From: Bacillota bacterium
GTDB lineage: Bacteria > Bacillota > Clostridia > DSM-8532
Length of the DNA stretch: 64,000 nucleotides
Assembly: GCA_023415205.1 (NCBI GenBank)
Contig: JAEZLR010000010.1
Span: 24,453 to 88,452, forward strand
Direction: 5' to 3'
The notes under the pieces are model-generated. The model worked only from the letters and a program-made list of their open reading frames with translations. It was not told the origin of the DNA and made no database searches. A program made the translations under genes and the position numbers. The stretch's first letter is position 1. Each line of letters starts with the position of its first letter. Below are positions 51,403-59,549 of the stretch, piece by piece.

Positions 51403-53805
51403 CTACTTGGGGGCTTTTTCCGGAATATTGATGGAGAAAGCCCCGGGCTTAAGAGTTAGGGTGAGAGCCCCTGTAGCGGCCTTGATATCCTTCTGGGTTT
51501 TGCGAAGGAGGGCCAAAAACCAATCCTCAGCTTCTATACGAAGCTCCGGAAGCTCTGTTTTCAAGGAGAGATTTCTCTCGGATTTGTAGCGTCTTACCTC
51601 GGTCATAATGGCCGTGATTCTGTCTCCAAAGGTCATGAGGGTTGGGGTGAATCTGGGGGACGTATCCCATTTTGTAAGGTGCAGGGAGAGTGTTCCCTCA
51701 AACGCTCTGAAATAGGATTGATAGAGGGTTTCGGTTATATGGGGGGCAAAGGGCGCGTAAAGCTTTAAAAGGGTAAGTAAAGTTTGATAAAGGGCGTACT
51801 GGGCGGAGCGGCGCTCCTCCGCACCGTGTATTTCCGGCTTGTAGAGCCTGTCTTTAACAATCTCCAAATACTGATCACAAAAATCATTCCAGAAGAAGCC
51901 GTCTATTTCCTGGCGAGCACTACCGACTTCATACTCGGAAAAGGCGGCGGCAGACCTGGAGAGTGTTTCCTGGCTCCTTTCCATGATCCATTGATCGATG
52001 GGAAGGAGCCTTTCTGGTCTTTGACCGTCATAGTCCTCAAGGTGCATCAGGGAAAATCGGGAAGCGTTCCAGAGCTTTGTCAAAAAACGGCTTGAAATTT
52101 TCAATTCATCCTCAGAAAAAAGCGTGTCAGTCCCCAATTTGGAGTTTGCAGCCCAATATCTCAAAGCGTCAGCCGAATGAGTCTGGATTAGGTCTTGGGG
52201 GGATAGGGAGGCGTTGCCCTTGGATTTGCTGATTTTTTCGCCCTTTTTGGCCATGACGAATCCGCAGACCATAATGTCCTTCCAGGGAATACGCCCCGTA
52301 TGGTAAAGACTTTTTACCAGGGTGTAAAAGGCCCAGGTGCGGATGATTTCATGGGCCTGGGTTCTCATGCTCATTGGCAGAATAGGCCTTTCGTCCGGCT
52401 CTCCCCAGCGGGCATTGATAAGGGGGGTGACCGAAGAAGTGGCCCAGGTATCCAGAACTGCGCTTTCAGGAACGAAGTCCTGGCAGCCACAGGAGCAGGT
52501 GGTGTTAGGAGAGACTTCCAAAGGGTTGGTGGGAAGCTCTCCGTCAGAAGCAAGGTGAACGGCTCCACAGGATTTACAATACCAAACGGGGAAGGGAACG
52601 CCAAAATAGCGCTGCCTTGATATGCACCAGTCCCATTTAAGATTTTCAACCCAAACCAGATACCGTTGCTTCATGGAGGAGGGATACCAGTTGATCTCAT
52701 CGGCGGCCCTTAAGAATCGTTCCTTTTCACTTAGGATATCAATAAACCATTGACGGGAGGGAAGGATTTCAATCTCATGGCCGCAGCGTTCATGAACCGA
52801 AACGGTGTGTACAATGGTTTCCTGGTGGCGCAGCAGGCCTTTCTCCTTTAACAGGAGGAGAATGCTCTCTCTGGCCTCCTTAACCGGGAGGCCTCCTACA
52901 TAGGGGATATGGGCGCATAAGGTGCCGTCGGCTTCCATTACACGACGGTAGGGGAGGCTGTGCTGATGATACCACTCCAGATCGGTGCTGTCTCCGAAGG
53001 TAGCGCACATAACGGCTCCGGTTCCCTTTTCCATGCTGACCTGAGCATCTGCCAGAATGGGGATTTCATGCCCATATAGGGGAACCTGGGCCTTTTTACC
53101 CTGGAGGGATTGGTAACGGGAGTCCTCCGGATGAATGAATAGGGCAACGCATCCATAGAGAAGCTCGGGGCGTGTGGTGGCAATCAAAAGCTCCTTGTCC
53201 TCAACCATAAAAGGAAGTGTATTGAAGGTGCTTTCCCCTTCTTTGGCATCCAACTCGGCTTGGGCAATGGAGGTCTGACACCGGGTACACCACAGAACAG
53301 GGGTTTCCTTTTGATAGGCCTTTCCTTTACGAGCCAGATCCAGGAAGGATTTTTGGGAGATTCGTTGGGAAAGAGGGCTGATGGTCTCATACTGAAGGCT
53401 CCAGTCAACGGAAAAGCCCAGGGATTGCCATAAGGCCTTAAATTCCTCCTCGTATTTGCCGGTAGTTTCCATACAGAGGGAAACGAACTCACTTCGCTTC
53501 ATACTGTGGGCTGAAACCCCCGCATCCTTCTCAACAAGACGCTCTGAGGGAAGTCCGTTATCGTCAAAACCAAAGGGGTAGAAAACATTCCTGCCCTGCA
53601 TCCTTTGGAACCGCGCAATCATTTCAGCCTGGGTATAGGAGAAAATATGGCCGATATGGAGGCTGCCGCTGACAGTGGGGGGTGGTGTGTCAATGGAGTA
53701 GACCTCACCGGGGTGCTCACTGTCATACCGATAGATCTCATGCTCCTTCCAGAAGCTCTGCCACTCTTTTTCCGATTCCATAAAATTATATCGCTTTTCC
53801 AGCAT
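51403..53805 (-). CDS. valS: Valyl-tRNA synthetase, archaeal-type
   Basis: An 800-residue class I synthetase that charges tRNA-Val. Motifs are GSLHIGH (HIGH box, about residues 47-53), the editing domain in the middle, a Cys-rich zinc region (CKSCGAVH, then CSCGCQDF) and KISKSKGN (KMSKS). PTVSGSLHIGHIFSYTQAEMI with FDDNGLPSERLVEKD is the archaeal/Rickettsia-type pattern; bacterial ValRS reads NVTGSLHMGHA. It is about 80 residues shorter than bacterial ValRS and lacks the C-terminal coiled coil. The upstream T-box has a GUA specifier, confirming valine. GGAGG is 8 bases before the ATG. Confidence 0.93.
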   Translation of the reverse strand: MLEKRYNFMESEKEWQSFWKEHEIYRYDSEHPGEVYSIDTPPPTVSGSLHIGHIFSYTQAEMIARFQRMQGRNVFYPFGFDDNGLPSERLVEKDAGVSAHSMKRSEFVSLCMETTGKYEEEFKALWQSLGFSVDWSLQYETISPLSQRISQKSFLDLARKGKAYQKETPVLWCTRCQTSIAQAELDAKEGESTFNTLPFMVEDKELLIATTRPELLYGCVALFIHPEDSRYQSLQGKKAQVPLYGHEIPILADAQVSMEKGTGAVMCATFGDSTDLEWYHQHSLPYRRVMEADGTLCAHIPYVGGLPVKEARESILLLLKEKGLLRHQETIVHTVSVHERCGHEIEILPSRQWFIDILSEKERFLRAADEINWYPSSMKQRYLVWVENLKWDWCISRQRYFGVPFPVWYCKSCGAVHLASDGELPTNPLEVSPNTTCSCGCQDFVPESAVLDTWATSSVTPLINARWGEPDERPILPMSMRTQAHEIIRTWAFYTLVKSLYHTGRIPWKDIMVCGFVMAKKGEKISKSKGNASLSPQDLIQTHSADALRYWAANSKLGTDTLFSEDELKISSRFLTKLWNASRFSLMHLEDYDGQRPERLLPIDQWIMERSQETLSRSAAAFSEYEVGSARQEIDGFFWNDFCDQYLEIVKDRLYKPEIHGAEERRSAQYALYQTLLTLLKLYAPFAPHITETLYQSYFRAFEGTLSLHLTKWDTSPRFTPTLMTFGDRITAIMTEVRRYKSERNLSLKTELPELRIEAEDWFLALLRKTQKDIKAATGALTLTLKPGAFSINIPEKAPK

Positions 53806-53873
53806 GTTTCTGACCTCCTTATTGGATCATTCCTTTTATCATCACAGAGCCATAAGGCGCTGCTTGGATTAAA

Positions 53874-54190
53874 ATAAAAAAGCCCTCGTCCTATCATTCA
53901 TAGGACGAAGGCTGTAAAGCTTCCGTGGTACCACCTTGCTTTGTGCTTTATTTAAAAGCACACACTCTTTACGCTGTACGGGTCTTTAGGACCTTATACG
54001 GCTGCCCCTATAACGTGGGACTCCTACGGTGAAGCCTAATAAAGAAAACACATCAAGGAAGTGTTCCATGCATTCTTTTTCAGCTTACGGCTCTAGGGCT
54101 ACCTTCACTTTTCTCATCATGGGAAATTCACACCGGCATTCCCTCTCTTGGCTTCAGAAAAAAGCTACTCCTCCCTGTCAACGCCTTTTC
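53874..54190 (-). ncRNA. T-box riboswitch of valS, specifier GUA
   Basis: On the minus strand: stem I has AGTA (specifier loop, 5' side) and a distal GAGAGGGAATGCCGGTG region. The 3' side reads GAAG, GTA, GCCCTAGAGCC, aligning with other T-boxes so that GTA (54100-54102) is the specifier, a valine codon. The antiterminator has the canonical GGTGGTACCACGG (53924-53936). The terminator stem is at 53878-53912, followed by a T-run. Uncharged tRNA-Val(UAC) would prevent termination. Sixty-eight bases separate it from valS. Confidence 0.93.
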
Positions 54191-54202
54191 AATATTTAGC
54201 CC

Positions 54203-54231
54203 ATTATATGTCTTCCACTTTAGGTTGTCAA
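54203..54231 (-). promoter_or_regulatory. SigA-type promoter of the valS T-box transcript
   Basis: TTGACA (54226-54231) and TATAAT (54203-54208) on the minus strand with a 17-base spacer: perfect consensus at both boxes. It starts transcription shortly before stem I of the T-box. Confidence 0.85.
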
Positions 54232-54273
54232 TAGATTATTTATTACCTTTATTTTAAGATTATTCCCCTAAAC

Positions 54274-54302
54274 TTGATCCAAAAGATCTCAAGTGATATA
54301 AT
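54274..54302 (+). promoter_or_regulatory. SigA-type promoter of the riboswitch-dapB transcript
   Basis: TTGATC (54274-54279), 17-base spacer, TATAAT (54297-54302). It lies about 110 bases upstream of the riboswitch and is back-to-back with the valS promoter. Confidence 0.65.
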
Positions 54303-54410
54303 GAACACTATCGTAAAAAATAATGCATAAGTTTCCAATTCGGCTCATAAAATAGTTTCAGTACTTTTTTATGGGGCTCGTATCGCTTATTTTTTAAATC
54401 AATCTAGCAT

Positions 54411-54527
54411 GCGCTGAATCCTTGTTTTAAGGAGCGGGAGAACCACATTTTGGGGTGAATCCGGTGTATAGCCGGTAGGGTTAAAGCTCTTTCGACCCGA
54501 ATCCGTCAGCTAATCTCGTAAGCGTTG
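54411..54527 (+). ncRNA. c-di-AMP riboswitch (ydaO/yuaA type)
   Basis: The segment has the conserved ydaO blocks: GAGCGGGAGAACCA, TTGGGGTGAATCC, GCCGGTAGGG, CTTTCGACCCGAATCCGTCAG and CTCGTAAGCG, in order and with usual spacing. Base-pairing of GCGCT at 54411-54415 with AGCGT at 54521-54525 closes the outer helix. The class binds c-di-AMP and, in most cases, turns off the gene downstream. The gene is dapB, 82 bases away. No clear terminator was seen between them, so the switch may act by another mechanism. Confidence 0.88.
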
Positions 54528-54608
54528 GAAGAGAGGGTGGTTGATATGCTTTAGTGTCATAAACTGAACATCCAATTCTTATACTCAAAGGAAGATGGAG
54601 GGAGTTTT

Positions 54609-55436
54609 ATGACCCATGTATGCCTTATCGGCCTCGGCAGGACAGGTGTTGAAATTGCGCGCATTATTTTGGAACAGCGCGATATGAAGCTTGTAGGAGC
54701 TGTCTGTTCAGAACATTCCAACAAAATCGGAAAGGATATTGGAACCATATTAGGGCTTCCGGACATAGGCGCCAAGGTCTATTCAACCAACCAATTGCAG
54801 TATGTCATTGACCATTTGAAGCCCGATGTCATTGTAGACTTTTCCCATTTCAAAGCGACCATGAAAAATGTCAAGCTGATTACCGAGTCAGGGATAGGCC
54901 TGGTTGTGGGCACCACCGGATTTTCCAAGACCGACCTGATGCGCATGATGGTGCTGGCGAAAAAGAATCAATCCGGCATTCTCTATGCCCCCAATGTCAC
55001 ATTGGGAGTGAATGTGATGATGCTCCTATCCAATATTGCGGCGCGCATCCTTTCAGACTATGATTTTGAAATTACTGAGGCCCACCACAAGCACAAGAAG
55101 GACGCGCCCTCGGGAACCGCCATAAAGATAGCGGGAGAGATTGAAAAAGGGCTCGAATCCTCGGGGGTTGAGATAGAGGATATTCCCATTCATGCCATAC
55201 GCGCAGGGGGGATCGTAGGCCGTCATCAGCTCATGATTGCAGGAGAAAACGACAAGATTGAGATCGTTCATGAATCCTTCAGCCGCAAGGCTTTTGCCGC
55301 CGGGGCTTTAAAGGGCATCCGCTTTATTAGGACAAAAAAGGGATTCTTCGAAATGCGGGATGTTCTGGATCTGGATAAGGTTCTGGCGTCCTACTTTGAC
55401 AAGAGAAAGGTGGCCCTCTATCGGCAGGGGTCCTGA
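54609..55436 (+). CDS. dapB: 4-hydroxy-tetrahydrodipicolinate reductase
   Basis: A 275-residue DapB-family NAD(P)H enzyme of lysine and diaminopimelate synthesis, which also feeds dipicolinate in spores. The Rossmann motif GLGRTG is slightly unusual (GCxGRMG in most). Substrate residues are in EAHHKHKKDAPSGTA (the catalytic His pair and Lys, about residues 158-172) and the middle DFSHFKAT and GTTGF segments match. It ends with an extra 20 or so residues. It may be a second copy of the gene in the genome. The c-di-AMP riboswitch before it ties it to cell-wall or spore physiology. GGAGGGAG precedes the ATG. Confidence 0.88.
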   Translation: MTHVCLIGLGRTGVEIARIILEQRDMKLVGAVCSEHSNKIGKDIGTILGLPDIGAKVYSTNQLQYVIDHLKPDVIVDFSHFKATMKNVKLITESGIGLVVGTTGFSKTDLMRMMVLAKKNQSGILYAPNVTLGVNVMMLLSNIAARILSDYDFEITEAHHKHKKDAPSGTAIKIAGEIEKGLESSGVEIEDIPIHAIRAGGIVGRHQLMIAGENDKIEIVHESFSRKAFAAGALKGIRFIRTKKGFFEMRDVLDLDKVLASYFDKRKVALYRQGS

Positions 55437-55500
55437 CTTCGTTTCGGTCCAGCGCTTGTGAAATCATCGATAAGTATATTTATAAAGAAGAAGCTGTTTC

Positions 55501-55548
55501 AAAACAGTAGAAAGGCCATAAACATCATGGCCTTTCTACTGTTTTTTA
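55501..55548 (+). terminator. Terminator after dapB
   Basis: A stem of 17-19 bp (AACAGTAGAAAGGCCAT with ATGGCCTTTCTACTGTT), 7-base loop, followed by six Ts. It lies between dapB and the convergent small gene. Confidence 0.9.
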
Positions 55549-55567
55549 TACAGCTCCTTTTCCCATG

Positions 55568-55831
55568 TCATAGCTTATAGAGGTACCACTTAAAGGTTTT
55601 CATTTCATACCTCATCTCAAAGACCCGTTCTATGCCGTTAATAACGCTTTGAACTGTGAAAATCAGCATGCGGTTTCCCGCCAGCTTTTCCTCTTTGCGG
55701 TTAATAATATGATCAATGCGAATGACTCTGGATTCCTGCCCCTCCTCATTGAACCGGAACTTAAGGGGGGTAATGACTCCGTCACTGCTGCTTAGGCAAA
55801 TCATGTCCACGCTTTTCATCAGAACCTTCAA
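55568..55831 (-). CDS. Small conserved-looking protein downstream of Y-family polymerase
   Basis: An 87-residue protein, start TTG 55831 with GGGGGGAG 5 bases upstream. It reads as an all-beta fold (SVDMICLSSSDGVITPLKFRFNEEG, IRIDHIINRKEEKLAGNRMLIFTVQSVING, and RVFEMRYEMKTFKWYLYKL). It has no membrane segment or Cys cluster beyond one Cys. The family is not one I can name. It lies 15 bases after the polymerase stop on the same strand and should be co-expressed with it after DNA damage. A role as an accessory factor is only a guess. Confidence 0.75.
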   Translation of the reverse strand: MKVLMKSVDMICLSSSDGVITPLKFRFNEEGQESRVIRIDHIINRKEEKLAGNRMLIFTVQSVINGIERVFEMRYEMKTFKWYLYKL

Positions 55832-55846
55832 TGATGCTCCCCCCTT

Positions 55847-57106
55847 TTAAAGCAGGCTGCGCATGCCAGGAAAATCCTCGGCCACGCCTCCCACGAGGGG
55901 AGGGATGCCAGAGTTGACAAAGCTCCCACGAAGCACCGAGTAGCCTCCAAAATGGCTGCGAATAGTGTCAATGCTGGAATCCAGCGCCTTTTTCCGGAAC
56001 AGCCGGTCCTCATCAAAAAAAGAGACCTGACAGAACTGGTCATTGCACAGCGAGGAGAAGGCCACGCCGAAATGACGGAGAGGATCGCCGTCCCAAAGCT
56101 CATAAAAAAGCTGCCGGACTGTTCCAAACAGGCTTTCAGTGTTGTCGGTAGGAATGAGAAGCTTCCGCTGATGGGAAAAGAAGCTTAAGTCGGTCTTGCG
56201 CAGGGATATAGAAACCACCCGGGCCAGAAGCCTTGCGTTTCGTAACCGGGACGAAGCTGTCTCCACCAGTGACAAAAGGTACAATAGAGCCTCCTTCTCA
56301 TTATCCACATCGAAGGGGGTGGTGGTGGAATTGCCGATACCCTTGGCCTCGGCACCAAAGGGATTCACCGGAGATTCATCCATGCCGTTGGCGTACTGCC
56401 AAAGCACCTTGCCAAAGCTTTTAAAATGGGCCGTGAGGAATGGGGGATCGGCATGGGCCAACTGGCCGATGGAGAAGATATTGAGCCGATAAAGCTTAGG
56501 AGCGGTGCTCCGTCCCACCATGAAAAGCTCCTTGACCGACAGAGGCCACATTTTTTTCGGGATTTCCGAGGGAAAGAGGGTGTGCACCTTATCGGGCTTT
56601 TCGAGCTCAGAACCCATTTTTGCCAGAAGCTTGCAGGTGGATACCCCGATATTCACCGTAAACCCCAGCTCCCTTTTAATGCGCCTGGAGATTTCAACCG
56701 CAAATTGGAAGGGGTCGCGGCCTCGCAGCAGAGTGGTAATATCCATAAAGCATTCATCAACCGAGTACCTTTCAACCAGCGGCGTATATTCGCTTAATAA
56801 TTCCATGAGTGCGTTGGAACACTGAATATAGAGAGAATAATCGGGTGGCAACACCACAAGGTTGGGGCATTTGCTCCTGGCTTGCCACAGAACCTCACCG
56901 GTATGAATCCCAAATTTTTTAGCGGGAATGGACTTGGCCAGAACAATGCCGTGGCGGCTTTCTTGATCGCCCCCCACCACGCTGGGAATTTCCCGAAGGT
57001 CTGTCGTGGCACCGTGCTGAAGGCGGTAGACAGCCTCCCAACTCAAATAAGCGGAATTTACGTCAATATGCAGAATAATGCGGTTTCCGCTTTTACCAGT
57101 GTCCAT
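55847..57106 (-). CDS. Y-family DNA polymerase (DinB/UmuC type)
   Basis: A 419-residue translesion polymerase. The start is ATG 57106, with GGAGGG 6 bases upstream. Palm residues are visible: HIDVNSAYLSWEA (first Asp) and YSVDECFMDIT (Asp-Glu pair). The finger segment is RLQHGATTDLREIPSVVGGDQESRHGIVLAKS. The C-terminal little-finger domain runs from about residue 240. The alternating length and fit to DinB are good, though the Firmicutes UvrX/YqjW and ImuB groups are close, so no symbol is assigned. A LexA box 41 bases upstream indicates SOS control. Confidence 0.9.
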   Translation of the reverse strand: MDTGKSGNRIILHIDVNSAYLSWEAVYRLQHGATTDLREIPSVVGGDQESRHGIVLAKSIPAKKFGIHTGEVLWQARSKCPNLVVLPPDYSLYIQCSNALMELLSEYTPLVERYSVDECFMDITTLLRGRDPFQFAVEISRRIKRELGFTVNIGVSTCKLLAKMGSELEKPDKVHTLFPSEIPKKMWPLSVKELFMVGRSTAPKLYRLNIFSIGQLAHADPPFLTAHFKSFGKVLWQYANGMDESPVNPFGAEAKGIGNSTTTPFDVDNEKEALLYLLSLVETASSRLRNARLLARVVSISLRKTDLSFFSHQRKLLIPTDNTESLFGTVRQLFYELWDGDPLRHFGVAFSSLCNDQFCQVSFFDEDRLFRKKALDSSIDTIRSHFGGYSVLRGSFVNSGIPPLVGGVAEDFPGMRSLL

Positions 57107-57146
57107 AAAAACCCTCCATAATAGAAGTCGTAATCTCATTATAAAA

Positions 57147-57158
57147 GAACATATGTTC
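57147..57158. promoter_or_regulatory. LexA (SOS) box
   Basis: GAACATATGTTC, a perfect 12-bp palindrome matching the Firmicutes consensus CGAACRNRYGTTYC. It is 41 bases before the polymerase start and 95 bases before tex on the other strand. Confidence 0.88.
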
Positions 57159-57252
57159 GATGTAAAGGGGCAAAAAATTGGATGAGATGGTTTACAATCC
57201 CCAAAAGGCGTTGTAGAGTAGAAGAAGAAAACGCCAGAAAAGAGGAGATAAA

Positions 57253-59406
57253 ATGGTTGACATACTTCCCAGACTGGCCAGGGAGCTTTCCGTTAAGCTG
57301 TCCCAGGTTGAGAGTACTGTGAAGCTCATTGATGAGGGAAACACCATTCCGTTCATTGCCCGGTACCGTAAAGAGGTAACAGGAGGTCTGGATGACCAGG
57401 TCCTGCGCGAGCTTCATGACCGTTTGACCTATTTAAGAAATCTGGAAGGCCGCCGTGAAGAGGTTCGCCGACTGATAGAGACCCAGGGAATGCTTACCGA
57501 TGAGATTTCACAAAGCCTTGACAAGGCAGTGACGCTTCAGGAAATAGAGGATATTTACCGGCCCTTCAAGCCAAAACGCCGAACAAGAGCCTCTATGGCC
57601 CGTGACAAGGGGCTTGAGCCTCTGGCGGTGCTGATTTACGCCCAGAAGCTGGTCAAGGGTGAGGTTCTGGCACTGGCCGCTCAGTTCATCAATGCCGAAA
57701 AAGGGGTCATTACTGCCGAAGAGGCCCTTCAAGGAGCTATGGACATCATCGCCGAGACGGTTTCGGACAATGCGGAATATCGCAGAGCCGTCCGGGAGCT
57801 GACCTTCAGGGAAGGGCTGATTGTTACTGCTGCAAAGAAAGAAGAGGACTCGCCCTACCGCATGTACTATGATTTTAGTGAGCCTGTTTTCAGAATGGCT
57901 CCCCACCGTGTCCTGGCCATAGACCGAGGTGAAAAGGAGGAATTTCTCTCCGTCAAGCTTCAGGCTCCAGAGGCCAGGATTGTGGATTGGCTTAAAAGCC
58001 GTGCCTTGTCCAAAACCGGCTCCATCTTTAAAGAGATTATAGAAAAGGCGGTGGAGGATGCTTATAATCGTCTTATCGCGCCATCCATAGAAAATGAAAT
58101 CCGAAACAGCCTCACTGAGGCAGCTTCCGAACAGGCTATTAAGGTGTTTTCGGAGAATTTGAGAAATCTCCTTTTACAGCCTCCGGTCAAGGGCAGAGTG
58201 GTTTTGGGATTGGACCCTGCCTACAGAACGGGCTGCAAGCTGGCGGTGGTTACCCAGACGGGGCGAGTGCTTAAGACCGCCGTGATTTATCCCACGCCTC
58301 CCCAGAACAAGGTGACCGAGGCAACTGCCGCACTCAAGGCGCTCATCGCCCAATACGATGTGGATATTATCGCCATAGGCAACGGCACGGCCTCCCGTGA
58401 ATCCGAGATTTTTGTGGCCGGGGTGATCAAGACCCTGGACAAGAAGGTGCGCTACATGGTAGTCAGCGAGGCTGGGGCCTCGGTGTACTCCGCCTCCAAG
58501 CTGGGGGCTGAGGAATTTCCAGAGTTCGACGTGTCGCTGCGCAGTGCGGTTTCTATCGCAAGACGCCTTCAAGACCCTTTGGCCGAGCTGGTCAAGATCG
58601 ATCCTAAGGCCATTGGCGTGGGCCAGTATCAGCATGATATGAATCAGAAGCGACTGGGAGAAGCCCTGGCAGGTGTGGTTGAAAGCTGTGTTAACAGCGT
58701 TGGCGTGGATTTAAATACGGCGTCCCCCTCCTTGCTTTCCTATGTGGCAGGGGTCAATGGTTCGGTGGCCAATAATATCGTGGAATACAGGGAGAATCAT
58801 GGAGGCTTTAAGACCCGGAAGGAGCTCTTAAAGGTCAAGAAGCTGGGGGAAAAGGCCTTTGAGCAGTGTGCCGGGTTCTTGAGAATTCCCGAGGCCGAAA
58901 ATATCTTAGACAATACCTCGGTGCACCCCGAATCCTACGAAGCCTGTAAGGCGCTTTTAAAGCTAACAGGGCACACTCTTGAGGATGTCCGGGAAAAGCG
59001 CCTGGGACATTTGAGAGAGGAAGTTAACGGGATGGGTGTGGAGAAGGTCGCACAAGAAATCGGAGTGGGCATCCCCACCCTTAACGATATGATTAACGAG
59101 CTTTTAAAGCCGGGCCGTGATCCTCGTGATGAGCTGCCCCCACCCCTTTTATCCGAGGATGTGCTGGATATTGCGGACCTGAAGCCAGGAATGGTTTTGG
59201 ACGGAACCGTCCGAAACGTGGTGGACTTTGGGGCTTTTGTGGATATCGGCGTTCATCAGGATGGTTTGGTTCATGTTTCAGAATTAACCGACCGCTTTGT
59301 CCGAAATCCCATGGAGGTGGTTTCGGTAGGGGATATCGTAAAGGTTCGGGTGCTTGAGGTGGATGCCAAGAGAAAGCGTATCTCCCTTTCTATGAAAGGA
59401 ATGTAG
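57253..59406 (+). CDS. tex: Tex-family RNA-binding transcription accessory protein
   Basis: A 717-residue protein. Order: N-terminal Tex domain from residue 1 (STVKLIDEGNTIPFIARYRKEVTGGLDD is diagnostic), YqgF-like nuclease fold around residues 320-440 (VLGLDPAYRTGCKLAVV), helix-hairpin-helix motifs near 490-560, and a C-terminal S1 RNA-binding domain (about 645-717, VLDGTVRNVVDFGAFVDIGVHQDGLVHVSEL). It binds RNA and is linked to transcription or mRNA turnover. Start ATG 57253 with AGGAGAT upstream. Divergent from the polymerase gene, with the LexA box between. Confidence 0.96.
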   Translation: MVDILPRLARELSVKLSQVESTVKLIDEGNTIPFIARYRKEVTGGLDDQVLRELHDRLTYLRNLEGRREEVRRLIETQGMLTDEISQSLDKAVTLQEIEDIYRPFKPKRRTRASMARDKGLEPLAVLIYAQKLVKGEVLALAAQFINAEKGVITAEEALQGAMDIIAETVSDNAEYRRAVRELTFREGLIVTAAKKEEDSPYRMYYDFSEPVFRMAPHRVLAIDRGEKEEFLSVKLQAPEARIVDWLKSRALSKTGSIFKEIIEKAVEDAYNRLIAPSIENEIRNSLTEAASEQAIKVFSENLRNLLLQPPVKGRVVLGLDPAYRTGCKLAVVTQTGRVLKTAVIYPTPPQNKVTEATAALKALIAQYDVDIIAIGNGTASRESEIFVAGVIKTLDKKVRYMVVSEAGASVYSASKLGAEEFPEFDVSLRSAVSIARRLQDPLAELVKIDPKAIGVGQYQHDMNQKRLGEALAGVVESCVNSVGVDLNTASPSLLSYVAGVNGSVANNIVEYRENHGGFKTRKELLKVKKLGEKAFEQCAGFLRIPEAENILDNTSVHPESYEACKALLKLTGHTLEDVREKRLGHLREEVNGMGVEKVAQEIGVGIPTLNDMINELLKPGRDPRDELPPPLLSEDVLDIADLKPGMVLDGTVRNVVDFGAFVDIGVHQDGLVHVSELTDRFVRNPMEVVSVGDIVKVRVLEVDAKRKRISLSMKGM

Positions 59407-59438
59407 GCTGGTGGGCATTGTCCTGCCTTGCAAGAGAA

Positions 59439-59476
59439 GGGAGCCGGTAGATTATTTCTACCGGCTCCCTTTTGTG
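59439..59476 (+). terminator. Terminator after tex
   Basis: A 13-bp stem GGGAGCCGGTAGA with CTACCGGCTCCC and a short loop, followed by TTTTG. Forty bases after the stop. Confidence 0.85.
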
Positions 59477-59549
59477 TTTTTCCATCTGGATGTAATTCGG
59501 CCAAGGCCCGCCTATAGAAGGCTGATAACTTCCGGCCTTTCAGGAGTTT

